A DNA stretch of 64,000 nt from assembly GCA_964579505.1 (NCBI GenBank), contig CAZOGC010000015.1:1-64000 (forward strand), in the 5' to 3' direction. This document shows, piece after piece, positions 7,870 through 17,425 of this stretch. Position numbers and translations under genes: made by a program. Under the pieces are notes generated by a model. The model was not told where the DNA came from. It was given only the letters and a program-made list of their open reading frames with translations, and did no database searches. The number at the start of each line of letters is the position of its first letter. Position 1 is the first letter of the stretch. Origin of the DNA: JAJYSO01 sp964579505. GTDB taxonomy: Bacteria; Bacteroidota; Bacteroidia; Flavobacteriales; Flavobacteriaceae.

Positions 7870-9237
7870 TTAGTTCTTTAGTTTTAGTTCTATTTCTTTG
7901 GCGTCTTCTAAACGCTCGGGTAAATCATCTGTATAGTGTGCTATATATCTTTGAATAGCTTTTAATCCTGTTTTTCTTTTTACATTACTTTCTAAAGCTA
8001 CTTTTGCAATCCACCAATCAAAACGGGAAGAGAATTTGGTCTTTTTCTTTTTCCATTTTTGTGCAAATTCAATAGCTCTTTTTGGTTGGTTCATTTTTTT
8101 ATAAAGAAGTTGTATAGGCCTTCTAAAATAGAAAAAGTTATCGCTATAGCCTACTTCTAGGTTTTTTTCCCAAGAAGTCAAGGCTTTTTCATAGCTTCCC
8201 AATCTTTCGTAATCCTGAGCATAACTACCATAAAATGTGTTTTGTATACCTAAATGCTCAATTTCAAATTTTTGTATTCTTTCAAGCTGTTTATCATTTT
8301 TAACGGCAAGTTTTATGGTGCCTAAATCATTTCTAGTTACGTGAAATGTGCCATAAATTGATTTTATTTTTTTTGCATATTGTTTTAAAAATTCTAAAGG
8401 TTTTACTTTATGATTGATTAGAGAATCTATAAGATTTTGATTCCAATCGCTCAAATGATCATATTTTGAAAACACAAAAGAAATACCGTTATGAAGTCCT
8501 TCTCCTGCAACTCCTTGATGATTTGCGTCGTATAGTACTTGGCGAAAAATTAAGTTGGAGTTTTGATTGAGTGCAAACAAACTATCAAGCTTCATTCCTG
8601 TATGTAACCTTGATGTTGCATCTCTTTTTCCCGAAGCAACAAAATAAAAAATAGATTTCTTATGAGGTTGCTGTGTAAAATTTATAAATTCTTTCATTTG
8701 GTTTCCTACATACCGCTGACTTAAAGCTATAAAACCCCTGAAAGGTTGGTCTTTTTGAGTTAAAACTTTGCCGCAAAAAGTAGCCCCATCAGAATGACCA
8801 ATTAAAACATTAAACCCCGAGGTGGAATATCTTGAATTGATTTTAGGAACGAGCTCTCGAGTTATATAGTTGTAAAACTTTGAGCCACTTTCGTTAAATT
8901 CACCGGTATCCCAATTAAACCCCAAATCTTTGTTTCGAAATTTTTCGTGAATACCGACTACAATGGAATTTGGTATGACTCCAAAATCTGTTAAAACAGC
9001 AGTTTCGAGCATTGTTGGATAAAACATCCAATTGGCGTCTAAGGTATAAATTACCGGATATTTTTGATCTTTAGAATAGTCTTTTGGTAAGTAAATATTT
9101 ATAATTCTGTAATCTTGAAGATTTGAAGAATAGATAGAATCTACCGTGTATTTATAGGTTAATGTGTCAATATTGTTTTTTTGTGCAATAGCTGATGCGC
9201 TAATTATCAAGAATAAAATTAAAATTGATTTTTTCAT
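7870..9237 (-). CDS. Secreted alpha/beta-hydrolase esterase with C-terminal TPR-like region
   Basis: A 455-residue exported protein with a signal peptide ending near ISASAIAQ. Residues about 30-270 form an esterase-D/IroE-type alpha/beta hydrolase. This part has IYLPKDY early, the nucleophile elbow GHSDG, and a late His in a DANHQG motif that could complete the triad. The last 150 residues contain helical repeats resembling TPRs (YERLGSYEKALTSWEKNLE). Relatives hydrolyse acyl esters or catecholate-siderophore esters; the substrate here is unknown. It stands alone, with the mannosidase unit starting 95 bases upstream. The attC-like palindrome follows the stop codon and suggests acquisition by transfer. 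Confidence 0.8.
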   Translation of the reverse strand: MKKSILILFLIISASAIAQKNNIDTLTYKYTVDSIYSSNLQDYRIINIYLPKDYSKDQKYPVIYTLDANWMFYPTMLETAVLTDFGVIPNSIVVGIHEKFRNKDLGFNWDTGEFNESGSKFYNYITRELVPKINSRYSTSGFNVLIGHSDGATFCGKVLTQKDQPFRGFIALSQRYVGNQMKEFINFTQQPHKKSIFYFVASGKRDATSRLHTGMKLDSLFALNQNSNLIFRQVLYDANHQGVAGEGLHNGISFVFSKYDHLSDWNQNLIDSLINHKVKPLEFLKQYAKKIKSIYGTFHVTRNDLGTIKLAVKNDKQLERIQKFEIEHLGIQNTFYGSYAQDYERLGSYEKALTSWEKNLEVGYSDNFFYFRRPIQLLYKKMNQPKRAIEFAQKWKKKKTKFSSRFDWWIAKVALESNVKRKTGLKAIQRYIAHYTDDLPERLEDAKEIELKLKN

Positions 9238-9332
9238 TTATACGGAAGTTTCTAGATTGGTGAATTCAAGTTACAAACGCAACTTTTTCATTAAACAGTA
9301 GTTTATCCATCATTTCTTGAGGAGAAGCAAAG

Positions 9333-10652
9333 TTAAACCGTTTTAGGGATGGTTTTTTGTTTGCGTTTCCAATACCCGTAATAAAAAATATACGCATAGC
9401 AGATAATCAACAAAAAGAAGGCAAGTTTAAAACCTATGTTATCGGCTAAAAGTCCGTAGAGTGGCGGTATAACTGCCCCACCAACAATAGCGGTACAGAG
9501 CAATCCTGAAGCCAGTGGTTTTAGTTCGTGTACATCGTCTATAGACAAGGCAAAGATGGTGGGGAACATAATAGAGTTAAACAACCCAACGGCTAAGACG
9601 GTCCACATAGCTATAAACCCGCCGGTATTCATCGTAATTAACAACATAGCAATGGCACAAATTGCAAAGCAGCAGAGCACCAATGCCGGTTTAAATATTT
9701 TGGTGAGGTACGACCCAATAAATCGTCCAATCATAGCTCCTAGCCAATAAAAAGTGGCAAAAACCCCCACAATGGCGGCGCCGCTGCTAACTTTAATACC
9801 GGTGCTGAGTAATAACTCGGTTAATGAACGCATAAAGCTGTTTTGAAGGATGAGTTTATCGAGCCCCATGTTTAGAAAATAATTTACCAAATAGCTACCA
9901 ATAGCCACTTCGGTGCCCACATAGAAGAAGAGTCCTACTACGCCAAGCATCAAGTTTCTGTGTTTAAACAAATCGCTGTATTTACCTTTTACTTTTTCGC
10001 CAATTACCTTGGGTAGATTGGTAAACATAAAGTACACGGCTATACATAAAATAAAGATGCCTAAATAAAGAAAAGGTTGTTGTACAGCTTCAGCCTCTTG
10101 GTTAAGGTATAGCTCTTTAGCGTGGGCGGTAAGTGCTTGAATTTCTTCTTTACTTTTTACGGCGCCACTTAAAATAAAGGCTGCTCCAAAAATAGGAGCC
10201 AGGGCAGTGCCTAACGAGTTAAAAGCCTGCGAGAGGTTTAGTCGGCTAGAGGCGCCTTCACTAGAGCCTAAAACGGTTACGTATGGGTTGGCGGCCACTT
10301 GCAAAACGGTGATTCCGGCGGCCAATACAAAATTAGCAAAGATAAAAATGCCGAATACGCGATAAGCAGCAGCCGGATAAAAGAGAAAACACCCTACGGC
10401 CATCGTACATAACCCCACTACAATTCCGTTTTTATAGCCAATCTTACTCAAGATAGAGCTAATGGGAATAGACAGCACAAAATAGGCAATAAAGAAAGAA
10501 AACTGTGCTAATCCGGCTTCAAAATAGCTTAGATCAAACAGTTTAATGAGATGCGGAATGAGTGAGTCAATTAATACAGTGGTAAATCCCCAGATAAAGA
10601 AGAGGATAGTAATAATGATAAATGCGGTGCGATTAGCGTTATTCTTTTTCAT
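9333..10652 (-). CDS. MFS sugar permease, FucP/GluP (FHS) family
   Basis: An inner-membrane proton-driven sugar transporter of about 439 residues with roughly 12 hydrophobic helices. It resembles L-fucose permease and the glucose/galactose permeases of Bacteroidota, with the family features FFIWGFTTVL in helix 1 and AANPYVTVLG in the middle. The ATG at 10652 fits better than an upstream in-frame start at 10691, because it places helix 1 at the N-terminus. The gene overlaps the end of the GH92 gene by 14 bases and is thus translationally coupled to it. The likely substrate is mannose or another monosaccharide released by the two mannosidases, which is an inference from position. Confidence 0.88.
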   Translation of the reverse strand: MKKNNANRTAFIIITILFFIWGFTTVLIDSLIPHLIKLFDLSYFEAGLAQFSFFIAYFVLSIPISSILSKIGYKNGIVVGLCTMAVGCFLFYPAAAYRVFGIFIFANFVLAAGITVLQVAANPYVTVLGSSEGASSRLNLSQAFNSLGTALAPIFGAAFILSGAVKSKEEIQALTAHAKELYLNQEAEAVQQPFLYLGIFILCIAVYFMFTNLPKVIGEKVKGKYSDLFKHRNLMLGVVGLFFYVGTEVAIGSYLVNYFLNMGLDKLILQNSFMRSLTELLLSTGIKVSSGAAIVGVFATFYWLGAMIGRFIGSYLTKIFKPALVLCCFAICAIAMLLITMNTGGFIAMWTVLAVGLFNSIMFPTIFALSIDDVHELKPLASGLLCTAIVGGAVIPPLYGLLADNIGFKLAFFLLIICYAYIFYYGYWKRKQKTIPKTV

Positions 10653-13572
10653 ATAAAGTGATTTCGTCGGTAAAAATAAAGGCCTGCCCATTTGAAGGAT
10701 ATCCCGGATGCCATTTGGGCAAAGCGCCGGCTTTTACGGCATGAATTTTCACTGCTTTTACCGATTTATGAACCGGAAAAAACATGCGTTTTATTTTGTT
10801 GGGTTGTTTCTGTTTGATGTTGTGTAATTTGGTTTCGGCTAGTTTTTTAAAGGTTTTTCCATCCGTAGAATAATATACGGTTACGGATTTGGGAAGAAAT
10901 ATCCACGACCGCTGACTCTGTAAAAAACCGATGCTTAAACTATCCACATATTTTTTGTGTTTTAGTGTGACGGTAGCAATGACATCGTGGTCATCATATC
11001 CTTGCCAAGTACCCGATCTAAAATCTTTTCCTCCATAAAATCCATCAATAAGGGCATTGTTTCCGCCGGCCCCGTATTGAGTGTAGTATTTGGTGCCTAG
11101 TTGTATACTCAAATTAGGGTCCATTTTGGCAAAATTGGTAGTGTAAGTGGCACTTTTTTGGTTACCGCGCTGTGCATAGATGGTTACATGCGTTGATTTA
11201 TGAAGGGTGATAGGATGTGTGTAAGGTTGAAAACTGCTATCATCTAATTTGTAATAAATAGTAGATTGTGGGTCTATGCTATTTAATACAATTTGTGTTT
11301 GGTCTTTAAAAGCCAGTTTGCCTTTTTCAATAAAAGGCACCGGTACAATTAAATGTTGTGTGATGGCTGTTTTAGGTACTGCGTTGTTTGTGGTTCCCCA
11401 AGCGGTAGGATGATCGGTCATTACAAAAGATAGTGTACCGCCATTCATAATATCTTGTTGAGTGATGTAGGTGTATGGATAAGGCTTACCATTTAATGTG
11501 GCAGATTGAATATAAAAGTTTTTGGCAGACACATTGGGTGCATTTACGGTAAACGTTTTTCCGTTTTCTAAGTGAATTTGTGCTTGTTTAAAATGAGGGG
11601 TACCAATAATATATTGATTAGAGCCGGGGGTAACCGGATAAAACCCAAGGGCGCTAAAGATATACCATGCGCTCATCTGCCCGCAGTCTTCATTTCCCGG
11701 AATACCATCAGGACTGTTTTTATATAACTGTGAAACAATTTGATGTACGTATTTTTGGGTTTTTGAAGGAGTGTTCACAAAATTGTACATATAGACAATT
11801 TGGTGTGAAGGTTCATTGCCTTGTACGTATTGTCCAATCAAGCCGGTAATATCAGGTTGCTCACGACCGGTAGTCTGAGTTTTTGCAGTAAACAGTGCAT
11901 CGAGTTGTTTTTCAAAACTTTTTTTACCTCCATATAAATTAATCAATCCGTTAATGTCTTGGGGTACGTAAAAACTGTATTGCCAAGCGTTGGCTTCGGT
12001 ATAATTAAAATTGACTTCATACGGGTTGAAAGGGCTATACCATGTATTTTCATACCGACCACGCATAAACCGGGTCTGTGGGTCAAATTCATTTTTGTAG
12101 TACTGAGCTCGCTGAATAAATTTTTGGTAGAGTTTGGTTTTTCCCATGGCTTTAGCCATTTGTGCAATGGTCCAATCGTCATAGGCATACTCAAGTGTTT
12201 TAGAAACTGATTCGCCTTCGTCTTCAACCGGAATAAATCCGTATTTTTTATAAGATTTTAGTCCATAACCGTCTTGCATAGCGGAGTGTACCATGGCTTC
12301 TAACGCGAGTTGGGTGTTGTAATTTCGAATACCTTTCATATAAGCATCGGCAATTACGGCCACTCCGTGATAGCCAATCATGCAGTGTGTGTAATTGGCG
12401 GCCAAATCCCAAATAGGCATAATTCCTCCTTCTTTATATTTCGCTATAAAAGTTTTGATGAAATCGGTTGTTCTTGCTTGGTCTATGATGGTGAATAGCG
12501 GGTGCTCTGCCCTAAAAGTATCCCATAAGGAGAAAACGGTGTAATAGTTAAAGTCTGCTTGATGTATTTTCATATCCATGCCGCGGTAGCGTCCATCTAC
12601 ATCTTGATAGAGGTTAGGGGCAATCATAGCGTGATAGAGTGCCGTATAAAAAACGACTTTATCGTCTTTGTTTTTATTCTTTACAACAATTTTATGCAAG
12701 GCTTTGTTCCATGTTTTTTTAGCTGCATCTTTAACTTGTGCAAAGGTTTTGCCACCTATTTCTGTTTCTAAATTTTTTTTAGCACCGGCAATATCAACCG
12801 GAGAGATACCCATTTTTACAATAACCGGTTTGTTTTGAGGGTTTTTAAATTTCATTACCAGCTTGGTGGGAGTCACGTACTGCGCTTTTTGCTGATTGCG
12901 TTTAGAAAGGTAGTATTTAGCAATGGGTTGCGAGAGTTTAAGGTAGAAAAACAATCGTTGGTCTCGCGCCCATGCGCTAGAAAATCGATACCCGGAGACA
13001 GTTACACTGTCTATTATATTAATTTTGTATTTAAGCAGTTTATCGCGGTGTTCAAGGTCTAAGATTAGGTATTGATTTTTACTACCGGCATACTGATATT
13101 TATGCACGCCGCTTCGGTATGAGGTAGTGAGGGCCACGTCAATATCAGGGTCATCTAAATGCACTTTATAAAAGCCGGGGTGGGCTATTTCTGTGGCATG
13201 TGAAAAATGTGATCGGTATCCGTCTTTTCCGTCAGCCCCGTTATTAAAAACAAGGTGATTGGTTGGCATTAATAAAAAATCACCATAGTCACTAACTCCG
13301 GTTCCGCTTAAATGCGTGTGCGAAAAGCCGTAGATGTATTGATCGGTGTAGTGATAACCCGAACAGCCATCCCAACCTTTCAAGCGCGTGTCGGGGCTTA
13401 GTTGCATCATTCCAAAAGGCATGGTAGCGCCGGGGTAGGTGTGCCCATGTCCGCCGGTACCAATAAAAGGGTTTACAAATTGGGTGAGGTCTGTATTGCT
13501 TTCTTGGGCGCTACTATTAAGAGAAAAAAGCAGTAGCATGCAGAAAAGCGTAGTTTTTACGGATGAAATCAT
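10639..13572 (-). CDS. GH92 family alpha-mannosidase with C-terminal accessory domains
   Basis: A 977-residue exported exo-alpha-mannosidase of glycoside hydrolase family 92; members trim alpha-1,2/1,3/1,6-mannose from N-glycans and mannans. The signal peptide ends near LNSSAQES. The GH92 core spans about 28-740 with the hallmark start VNPFIGTGGHGHTYPGA, the segment LWDTFRAEHPL and the late GNEDCGQMSAWYIFS. A chitobiase-type immunoglobulin-like segment (about 755-830) and a discoidin/F5-8C-like sugar-binding domain (about 835-975) follow. Downstream are the MFS permease and upstream the GH2 mannosidase, all on one strand. There is no SusCD pair, so this is not a standard polysaccharide utilisation locus. 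Confidence 0.95.
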   Translation of the reverse strand: MISSVKTTLFCMLLLFSLNSSAQESNTDLTQFVNPFIGTGGHGHTYPGATMPFGMMQLSPDTRLKGWDGCSGYHYTDQYIYGFSHTHLSGTGVSDYGDFLLMPTNHLVFNNGADGKDGYRSHFSHATEIAHPGFYKVHLDDPDIDVALTTSYRSGVHKYQYAGSKNQYLILDLEHRDKLLKYKINIIDSVTVSGYRFSSAWARDQRLFFYLKLSQPIAKYYLSKRNQQKAQYVTPTKLVMKFKNPQNKPVIVKMGISPVDIAGAKKNLETEIGGKTFAQVKDAAKKTWNKALHKIVVKNKNKDDKVVFYTALYHAMIAPNLYQDVDGRYRGMDMKIHQADFNYYTVFSLWDTFRAEHPLFTIIDQARTTDFIKTFIAKYKEGGIMPIWDLAANYTHCMIGYHGVAVIADAYMKGIRNYNTQLALEAMVHSAMQDGYGLKSYKKYGFIPVEDEGESVSKTLEYAYDDWTIAQMAKAMGKTKLYQKFIQRAQYYKNEFDPQTRFMRGRYENTWYSPFNPYEVNFNYTEANAWQYSFYVPQDINGLINLYGGKKSFEKQLDALFTAKTQTTGREQPDITGLIGQYVQGNEPSHQIVYMYNFVNTPSKTQKYVHQIVSQLYKNSPDGIPGNEDCGQMSAWYIFSALGFYPVTPGSNQYIIGTPHFKQAQIHLENGKTFTVNAPNVSAKNFYIQSATLNGKPYPYTYITQQDIMNGGTLSFVMTDHPTAWGTTNNAVPKTAITQHLIVPVPFIEKGKLAFKDQTQIVLNSIDPQSTIYYKLDDSSFQPYTHPITLHKSTHVTIYAQRGNQKSATYTTNFAKMDPNLSIQLGTKYYTQYGAGGNNALIDGFYGGKDFRSGTWQGYDDHDVIATVTLKHKKYVDSLSIGFLQSQRSWIFLPKSVTVYYSTDGKTFKKLAETKLHNIKQKQPNKIKRMFFPVHKSVKAVKIHAVKAGALPKWHPGYPSNGQAFIFTDEITLYEKE

Positions 13573-13645
13573 AAAGAAGAGGAATTTTTATACGCTCTAA
13601 ATATACGCGAACTCATAAAAACAGCCTAGTAATCTGGATTGAAAT

Positions 13646-16162
13646 CTACTGATTTAAAAAATTGTGGGTTGAAGCTTTTGGGTGCATCGTATTCCAGAGG
13701 CTCATAATTGTTATGTTTTCTAGGGGTTTAGTAAGGGTGATAATTCGTTTTTGATGGGGTAGTAAGTCGAAGAAGTTATCGCTGAAATGGGTATTGCCTA
13801 TCAAGTAAATATTTTTTGCTAACACATCTGTTGAAACTTCGATTTTATAGGGCGATACGTGTTTTAAAGTGATATGAGGTTGTAAAAGTTGAAGGTTTTT
13901 AGGACGAACAAAATAGTGAAGGTTGTGGGCTATAATTTTTCCGTTGGTATCTACTAATTGCATTTGTAGCACTACGCGACTTGTATCCGCTTTTCCTATA
14001 ACTTTTTGAAGTGAAATAGTCTCGTTTTTTAAAACAGTTTTTAGGGTGTCTTTAGAAAAGTTAAGTGTAAGATGGTTTAATTTTTTACCGGTAAAGTTTA
14101 ATAGGGTGAGTTGTACTTTGGGATGCGGAAAACTTTTTAAGGCATCATTTATCAGGTAAAAATGAAGTTTTTGAGCTTTGGGATAAGCCAAGATAGCTTG
14201 TGGGGCAAAACTACGCTTAGCTTGATAAAACATAGCTTTCCAATGCCCGGTGTAGTCTATTCCTGACCACGAAGTTACCGGCCAGCAATCATTGAGCTGC
14301 CAAAGAAGGCTTCCCATATTGTAGGGTTTGTGTCTTCTGTGCGCAGTTATAGCAATGCGCATGCCACGCGCTTGTAGTAATTGTGAAACATAATCATAGG
14401 CTATAAAATTTTTAGGAATGACATAATCTCTAGCCATGTACTCCTGAATTAATTGCCAGCCCCTGTCGTGTTTTTGATGGTATCGTATTACAGAGTTTTC
14501 TAATCGTAGCTGTGGTTTTTTAGAAAACATGGCTTTAATATTGGCTATGCTCGGCATTCCTTGAAATCCGTATTCAGACATAAACCGTCCCACTCTTTGG
14601 TTGTACACCGTAAAAGGTTGATTGCCCCACCAAACCCCCCAATAATGAGAATCGCCTTGTTGTAAACTTTCTGCATGCCCCCAGCCAATAGAAGGAGATG
14701 AAGGCCAATAATTGTATGCGTTTTTAGGTATAATTTTAGCTAATGTGGCCGGAATGAGTTGATTAAACAGTTTGTGATAATCTTCCCAAACTTTAAGCGA
14801 ATCGGCTGTGGTGTAATGAAATTTTTGTTGATACCCCCAATTCACAATTGCTTCGTGTATTTCGTTATTGCCGCACCACAAGGCTATACAAGGGTGATTT
14901 TGAAGCCGCTCAACTTGATAAGTAATTTCTTTTTTTACATTATTAAGGAAGGAAGAGTCAGCAGGATAAAAGCTGCTGGTAAACATAAAATCTTGCCACA
15001 CCAAGATTCCATTTTTATCGCATGCTGTATAAAAAGCATTTTTTTCATACACGCCACCGCCCCAAACGCGAATCATATTCATGTGAGCCGCTTTAACAGC
15101 TTGTATCAGCCGCTGGTATTTTGCTTTGGTTACACGGGGCAGAAAACTATCACCCGGAATCCAATTTACTCCTTTGGCATACAGCGGATGCCCATTTACT
15201 TTAAAATAAAAGGATTTACCGTAGGCGTCTTTTTTTTGAATGAGTTGAACGGTACGAAAACCGTGATATAACTGTTTGGTGTCGAGTAGTGTGTGTTGAT
15301 GATATAGCTGTAGTGTAAAATAATATAAATAAGGTTTTCCCCAGCCATTGGGTTGCCAGCGTATTGGTTTTTTTAGGGTTAGTGGCAACTCGATGGTATT
15401 AAAACCCTGATGTAGCTGAACCTGTTGCGTGTTGTTTTTTAGTTTTAAAGTATAAATGCCCGGTTGACTTACTTTTAGGTGTGTTTTAAAAACCAATTGC
15501 CCAATAGAATCTGTAAGGATGGGTTGGTTGATTTGTACGTTCTTAATTTTAGCAGCATTCCAAAAATCAAGGTATAAATCTTTCCAAATACCTACGGTTA
15601 CCAACCGCGGCCCCCAATCCCAGCCAAATTGATATTGTGCCTTTCTAATAAACGATCGTGGTGATTCCGGAGTTTGAAAAGGAACTTTTTGGGCTAATTC
15701 CATCCCTACTTTTATAGTGGATTTAAAGCAGATAAGCAAGGTATTTTGACCGACTTGTAATAGTTTTTTTACCGGAACTTGCCATTGGCGAAACATGTTG
15801 TTAGCCGTTAAAATTTGCGTACCATTTAAGAAAACTTGTGCAAAGGTGTCTAACCCATCAAAAACTAAATTGATGTGTTCATTTTCTAATTCTTTAGTTG
15901 TTAGTGTAAAATGTGTTTGGTAATCCCAATCTTTTTTTTCAACCCATTGTACTTTCTTTTCGTTTTCATCTAAAAAAGGGTTTGGAATAAGGTGATTGGC
16001 TAAAAGATCAGTATGTACGGTACCCGGAACCGTAGCCGGATGCCAACCAGTCTTTGTAGCGTCTTTAAATTGCCAGTTGGTTTTATTGAGGCTACGTTGA
16101 TAATGCTGAGCCGCACATGGCCAGGTTATGATAAGAAATAAGGAGATTAAAAAATAACGCAT
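13646..16162 (-). CDS. GH2 family beta-mannosidase, exported
   Basis: About 838 residues, of the family that removes the beta-mannose of the N-glycan core or of mannans. The signal peptide (MRYFLISLFLIITWPCAAQ) fixes the ATG at 16162; the open frame extends further upstream, but a promoter-like element lies there. The jelly-roll sugar-binding domain comes first, then an immunoglobulin-like domain and the TIM barrel from about residue 320. The barrel shows RVWGGGVYE, the acid/base region WCGNNEIHEA and the nucleophile region FMSEYGFQG. These match beta-mannosidases such as human MANBA and Bacteroides Man2A more closely than beta-galactosidases. It lies 73 bases before GH92 on the same strand. 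Confidence 0.93.
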   Translation of the reverse strand: MRYFLISLFLIITWPCAAQHYQRSLNKTNWQFKDATKTGWHPATVPGTVHTDLLANHLIPNPFLDENEKKVQWVEKKDWDYQTHFTLTTKELENEHINLVFDGLDTFAQVFLNGTQILTANNMFRQWQVPVKKLLQVGQNTLLICFKSTIKVGMELAQKVPFQTPESPRSFIRKAQYQFGWDWGPRLVTVGIWKDLYLDFWNAAKIKNVQINQPILTDSIGQLVFKTHLKVSQPGIYTLKLKNNTQQVQLHQGFNTIELPLTLKKPIRWQPNGWGKPYLYYFTLQLYHQHTLLDTKQLYHGFRTVQLIQKKDAYGKSFYFKVNGHPLYAKGVNWIPGDSFLPRVTKAKYQRLIQAVKAAHMNMIRVWGGGVYEKNAFYTACDKNGILVWQDFMFTSSFYPADSSFLNNVKKEITYQVERLQNHPCIALWCGNNEIHEAIVNWGYQQKFHYTTADSLKVWEDYHKLFNQLIPATLAKIIPKNAYNYWPSSPSIGWGHAESLQQGDSHYWGVWWGNQPFTVYNQRVGRFMSEYGFQGMPSIANIKAMFSKKPQLRLENSVIRYHQKHDRGWQLIQEYMARDYVIPKNFIAYDYVSQLLQARGMRIAITAHRRHKPYNMGSLLWQLNDCWPVTSWSGIDYTGHWKAMFYQAKRSFAPQAILAYPKAQKLHFYLINDALKSFPHPKVQLTLLNFTGKKLNHLTLNFSKDTLKTVLKNETISLQKVIGKADTSRVVLQMQLVDTNGKIIAHNLHYFVRPKNLQLLQPHITLKHVSPYKIEVSTDVLAKNIYLIGNTHFSDNFFDLLPHQKRIITLTKPLENITIMSLWNTMHPKASTHNFLNQ

Positions 16163-16201
16163 ATTGGGTAGCTTCTTGTAGGCATAAAGTGATGTCTTTT
16201 T

Positions 16202-16209
16202 CAAAAGTA
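16202..16209 (-). promoter_or_regulatory. Candidate -7 promoter element of the mannosidase unit
   Basis: On the minus strand TACTTTTG fits TAnnTTTG, with TTTG 15 bases further upstream (16225-16228), which is a short spacing. It lies 40 bases before the ATG at 16162 and argues against using the upstream in-frame starts of the GH2 gene. Confidence 0.4.
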
Positions 16210-16262
16210 TAAAAAATACAGAGACAAAAGAGGGGTAGGAGCTAGCAGCCAATAATGAATTT

Positions 16263-16763
16263 TTAAAATAACTGTTTTATAGTTTTCATTACCAAGAACA
16301 TCTTTTGGCTATGTGGAAGTTTAACAAATCCAAAGTGAGCAAAAAATTGTTCGGTATTGGCGTCTATAGGTGCTACTACTACCGCAAATGCTCCAATGGT
16401 TTTAGAGGTTTCATAGGCGCGTTTTAAGGCGTCAATTAAAAGAAGACTGCCCAAACCTTGACCCTGTTTAGTTTCTGTTACGGCTATCTTTTCAAGTAGT
16501 GTAATCGGTAAAGCGTTTAAAGAGCGCGGCAATTTACGTTGTATGGTTTTGGGGATGAGCGGCAATGGAATTCGCGCATTGCTAAGGGTGTAGTATCCGG
16601 TAATTTTTGAGGTGCTTTTTGCGGTAATAACAAAACATGCTTCAAGCCTGCGCACTTGTTCATGTAAGGCATTTTTAAATAAATAGGTGTCTAAGGTAGA
16701 GATGCCACAACAAAAACCGGATGACTGATGGGTGGCTGATAATAACTGGGTGAGATATTTCAT
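16263..16763 (-). CDS. tacT: GNAT-family acetyltransferase toxin, TacT-like
   Basis: A 166-residue GNAT acetyltransferase. Family toxins acetylate the amino group of aminoacyl-tRNA and stop translation. The acetyl-CoA loop TKQGQGLGSLLL sits near residues 98-110. N-terminal sequence in the style of HQSSGFCCGISTLDTYL is typical of toxins paired with DUF1778 antitoxins. The ATG overlaps the antitoxin stop codon by 4 bases, the standard arrangement. The fold and length (about 160 residues) match TacT/AtaT. The gene is intact. Whether the target is tRNA, and which one, cannot be read from sequence. Confidence 0.9.
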   Translation of the reverse strand: MKYLTQLLSATHQSSGFCCGISTLDTYLFKNALHEQVRRLEACFVITAKSTSKITGYYTLSNARIPLPLIPKTIQRKLPRSLNALPITLLEKIAVTETKQGQGLGSLLLIDALKRAYETSKTIGAFAVVVAPIDANTEQFFAHFGFVKLPHSQKMFLVMKTIKQLF

Positions 16764-17053
16764 TTTAAAAACAGATATTCATACTCTTTGGTAGCATCAA
16801 TTAAAGAACGATTGGGGGCTTGTGGCATGGTGACTTCATCAAAAAAGGTGGTCTTATCTTCTTCAGAGGCAATAATTTCTTCACGCTTAGCAATAATTTT
16901 ATCGGCTTTTTCATTAACGGCTTGAATAACAAAATCAGTAAGACTTCTATATCCTCCTGAACGTGCAGCGCGTTCAAAATAAGCTTTTTGCGTCTCGGTG
17001 AGTCGCACATCAAAACGTGCCATTTTTGAGGGTGTTGCAGAATCGTTTTTCAT
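16760..17053 (-). CDS. tacA: DUF1778 ribbon-helix-helix antitoxin, TacA-like
   Basis: A 97-residue antitoxin. The N-terminal ribbon-helix-helix domain (ARFDVRLTETQKAYFERAA, then YRSLTDFVIQAV) binds DNA. The C-terminal tail, rich in charge, would neutralise the acetyltransferase. It lies directly before the toxin with a 4-base overlap. Two 22-base direct repeats overlap the promoter upstream, consistent with autorepression by the antitoxin or the complex. The start ATG at 17053 gives a usual family length. Confidence 0.9.
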   Translation of the reverse strand: MKNDSATPSKMARFDVRLTETQKAYFERAARSGGYRSLTDFVIQAVNEKADKIIAKREEIIASEEDKTTFFDEVTMPQAPNRSLIDATKEYEYLFLK

Positions 17054-17068
17054 AGGTATAAATATTGC

Positions 17069-17122
17069 GGATGATAGGCGTACAAATATAGACTATATAC
17101 GGATAATAAGCGTACAAAAATA
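17069..17122 (-). promoter_or_regulatory. Promoter and repeated operator of the tacAT operon
   Basis: Two direct repeats of 22 bases, GGATRATARGCGTACAAAWATA (17069-17090 and 17101-17122), match at 19 positions with a 32-base period, three DNA turns. The nearer copy contains, on the minus strand, the -7 box TATATTTG (17083-17090). Binding by the ribbon-helix-helix antitoxin would block transcription. Spaced repeats on one face of the helix fit cooperative toxin-antitoxin complexes. Confidence 0.6.
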
Positions 17123-17323
17123 AGCACTTGATCAAAAAAGCATGTGAACTTTTTTGAAAGCTTTGTTTTGTGAATAAAGATGCTGTAAAACCGATTAAAT
17201 TTAAGGAAGTAAATTGTGGGTTTCTAAAAGGTGCTAACACCAATTGCAATTATTTTTAATGAATAATAACAAACTGATAGCTAGTTTTTTATAAAATATT
17301 CTTATTGAATTTAATCAGATTTA

Positions 17324-17353
17324 TTTGCCTGAATAAAAATCCCTGTACTTTCG
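17324..17353 (+). promoter_or_regulatory. Candidate promoter of the TonB-dependent receptor gene
   Basis: TTTG (17324-17327) is followed after 18 bases by TACTTTCG (17346-17353), one base away from TAnnTTTG. Transcription would start near 17360, about 65 bases before the ATG at 17426. Together with the tacAT promoter it fills most of the 372-base divergent region. Confidence 0.45.
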
Positions 17354-17425
17354 ATTTTCTCAAAGCCATTTAAAAATTGTGAACAAGAAACGGGAATGTA
17401 TAATAGGAAAAATAAAAGCCGTAAA

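Noticed and set aside
14759..15271. A 170-codon open frame on the plus strand inside the GH2 gene.
   Set aside because: It is antisense to conserved catalytic-domain sequence of the mannosidase and reads like no protein family; it is a shadow frame.
17233..17239. A TGCTAAC heptamer near the toxin-antitoxin genes, as in the attC-like sites.
   Set aside because: It sits in a tiny GGTG-CTAA-CACC hairpin and is not placed after a stop codon; no outer arms or matching GTT box were found.
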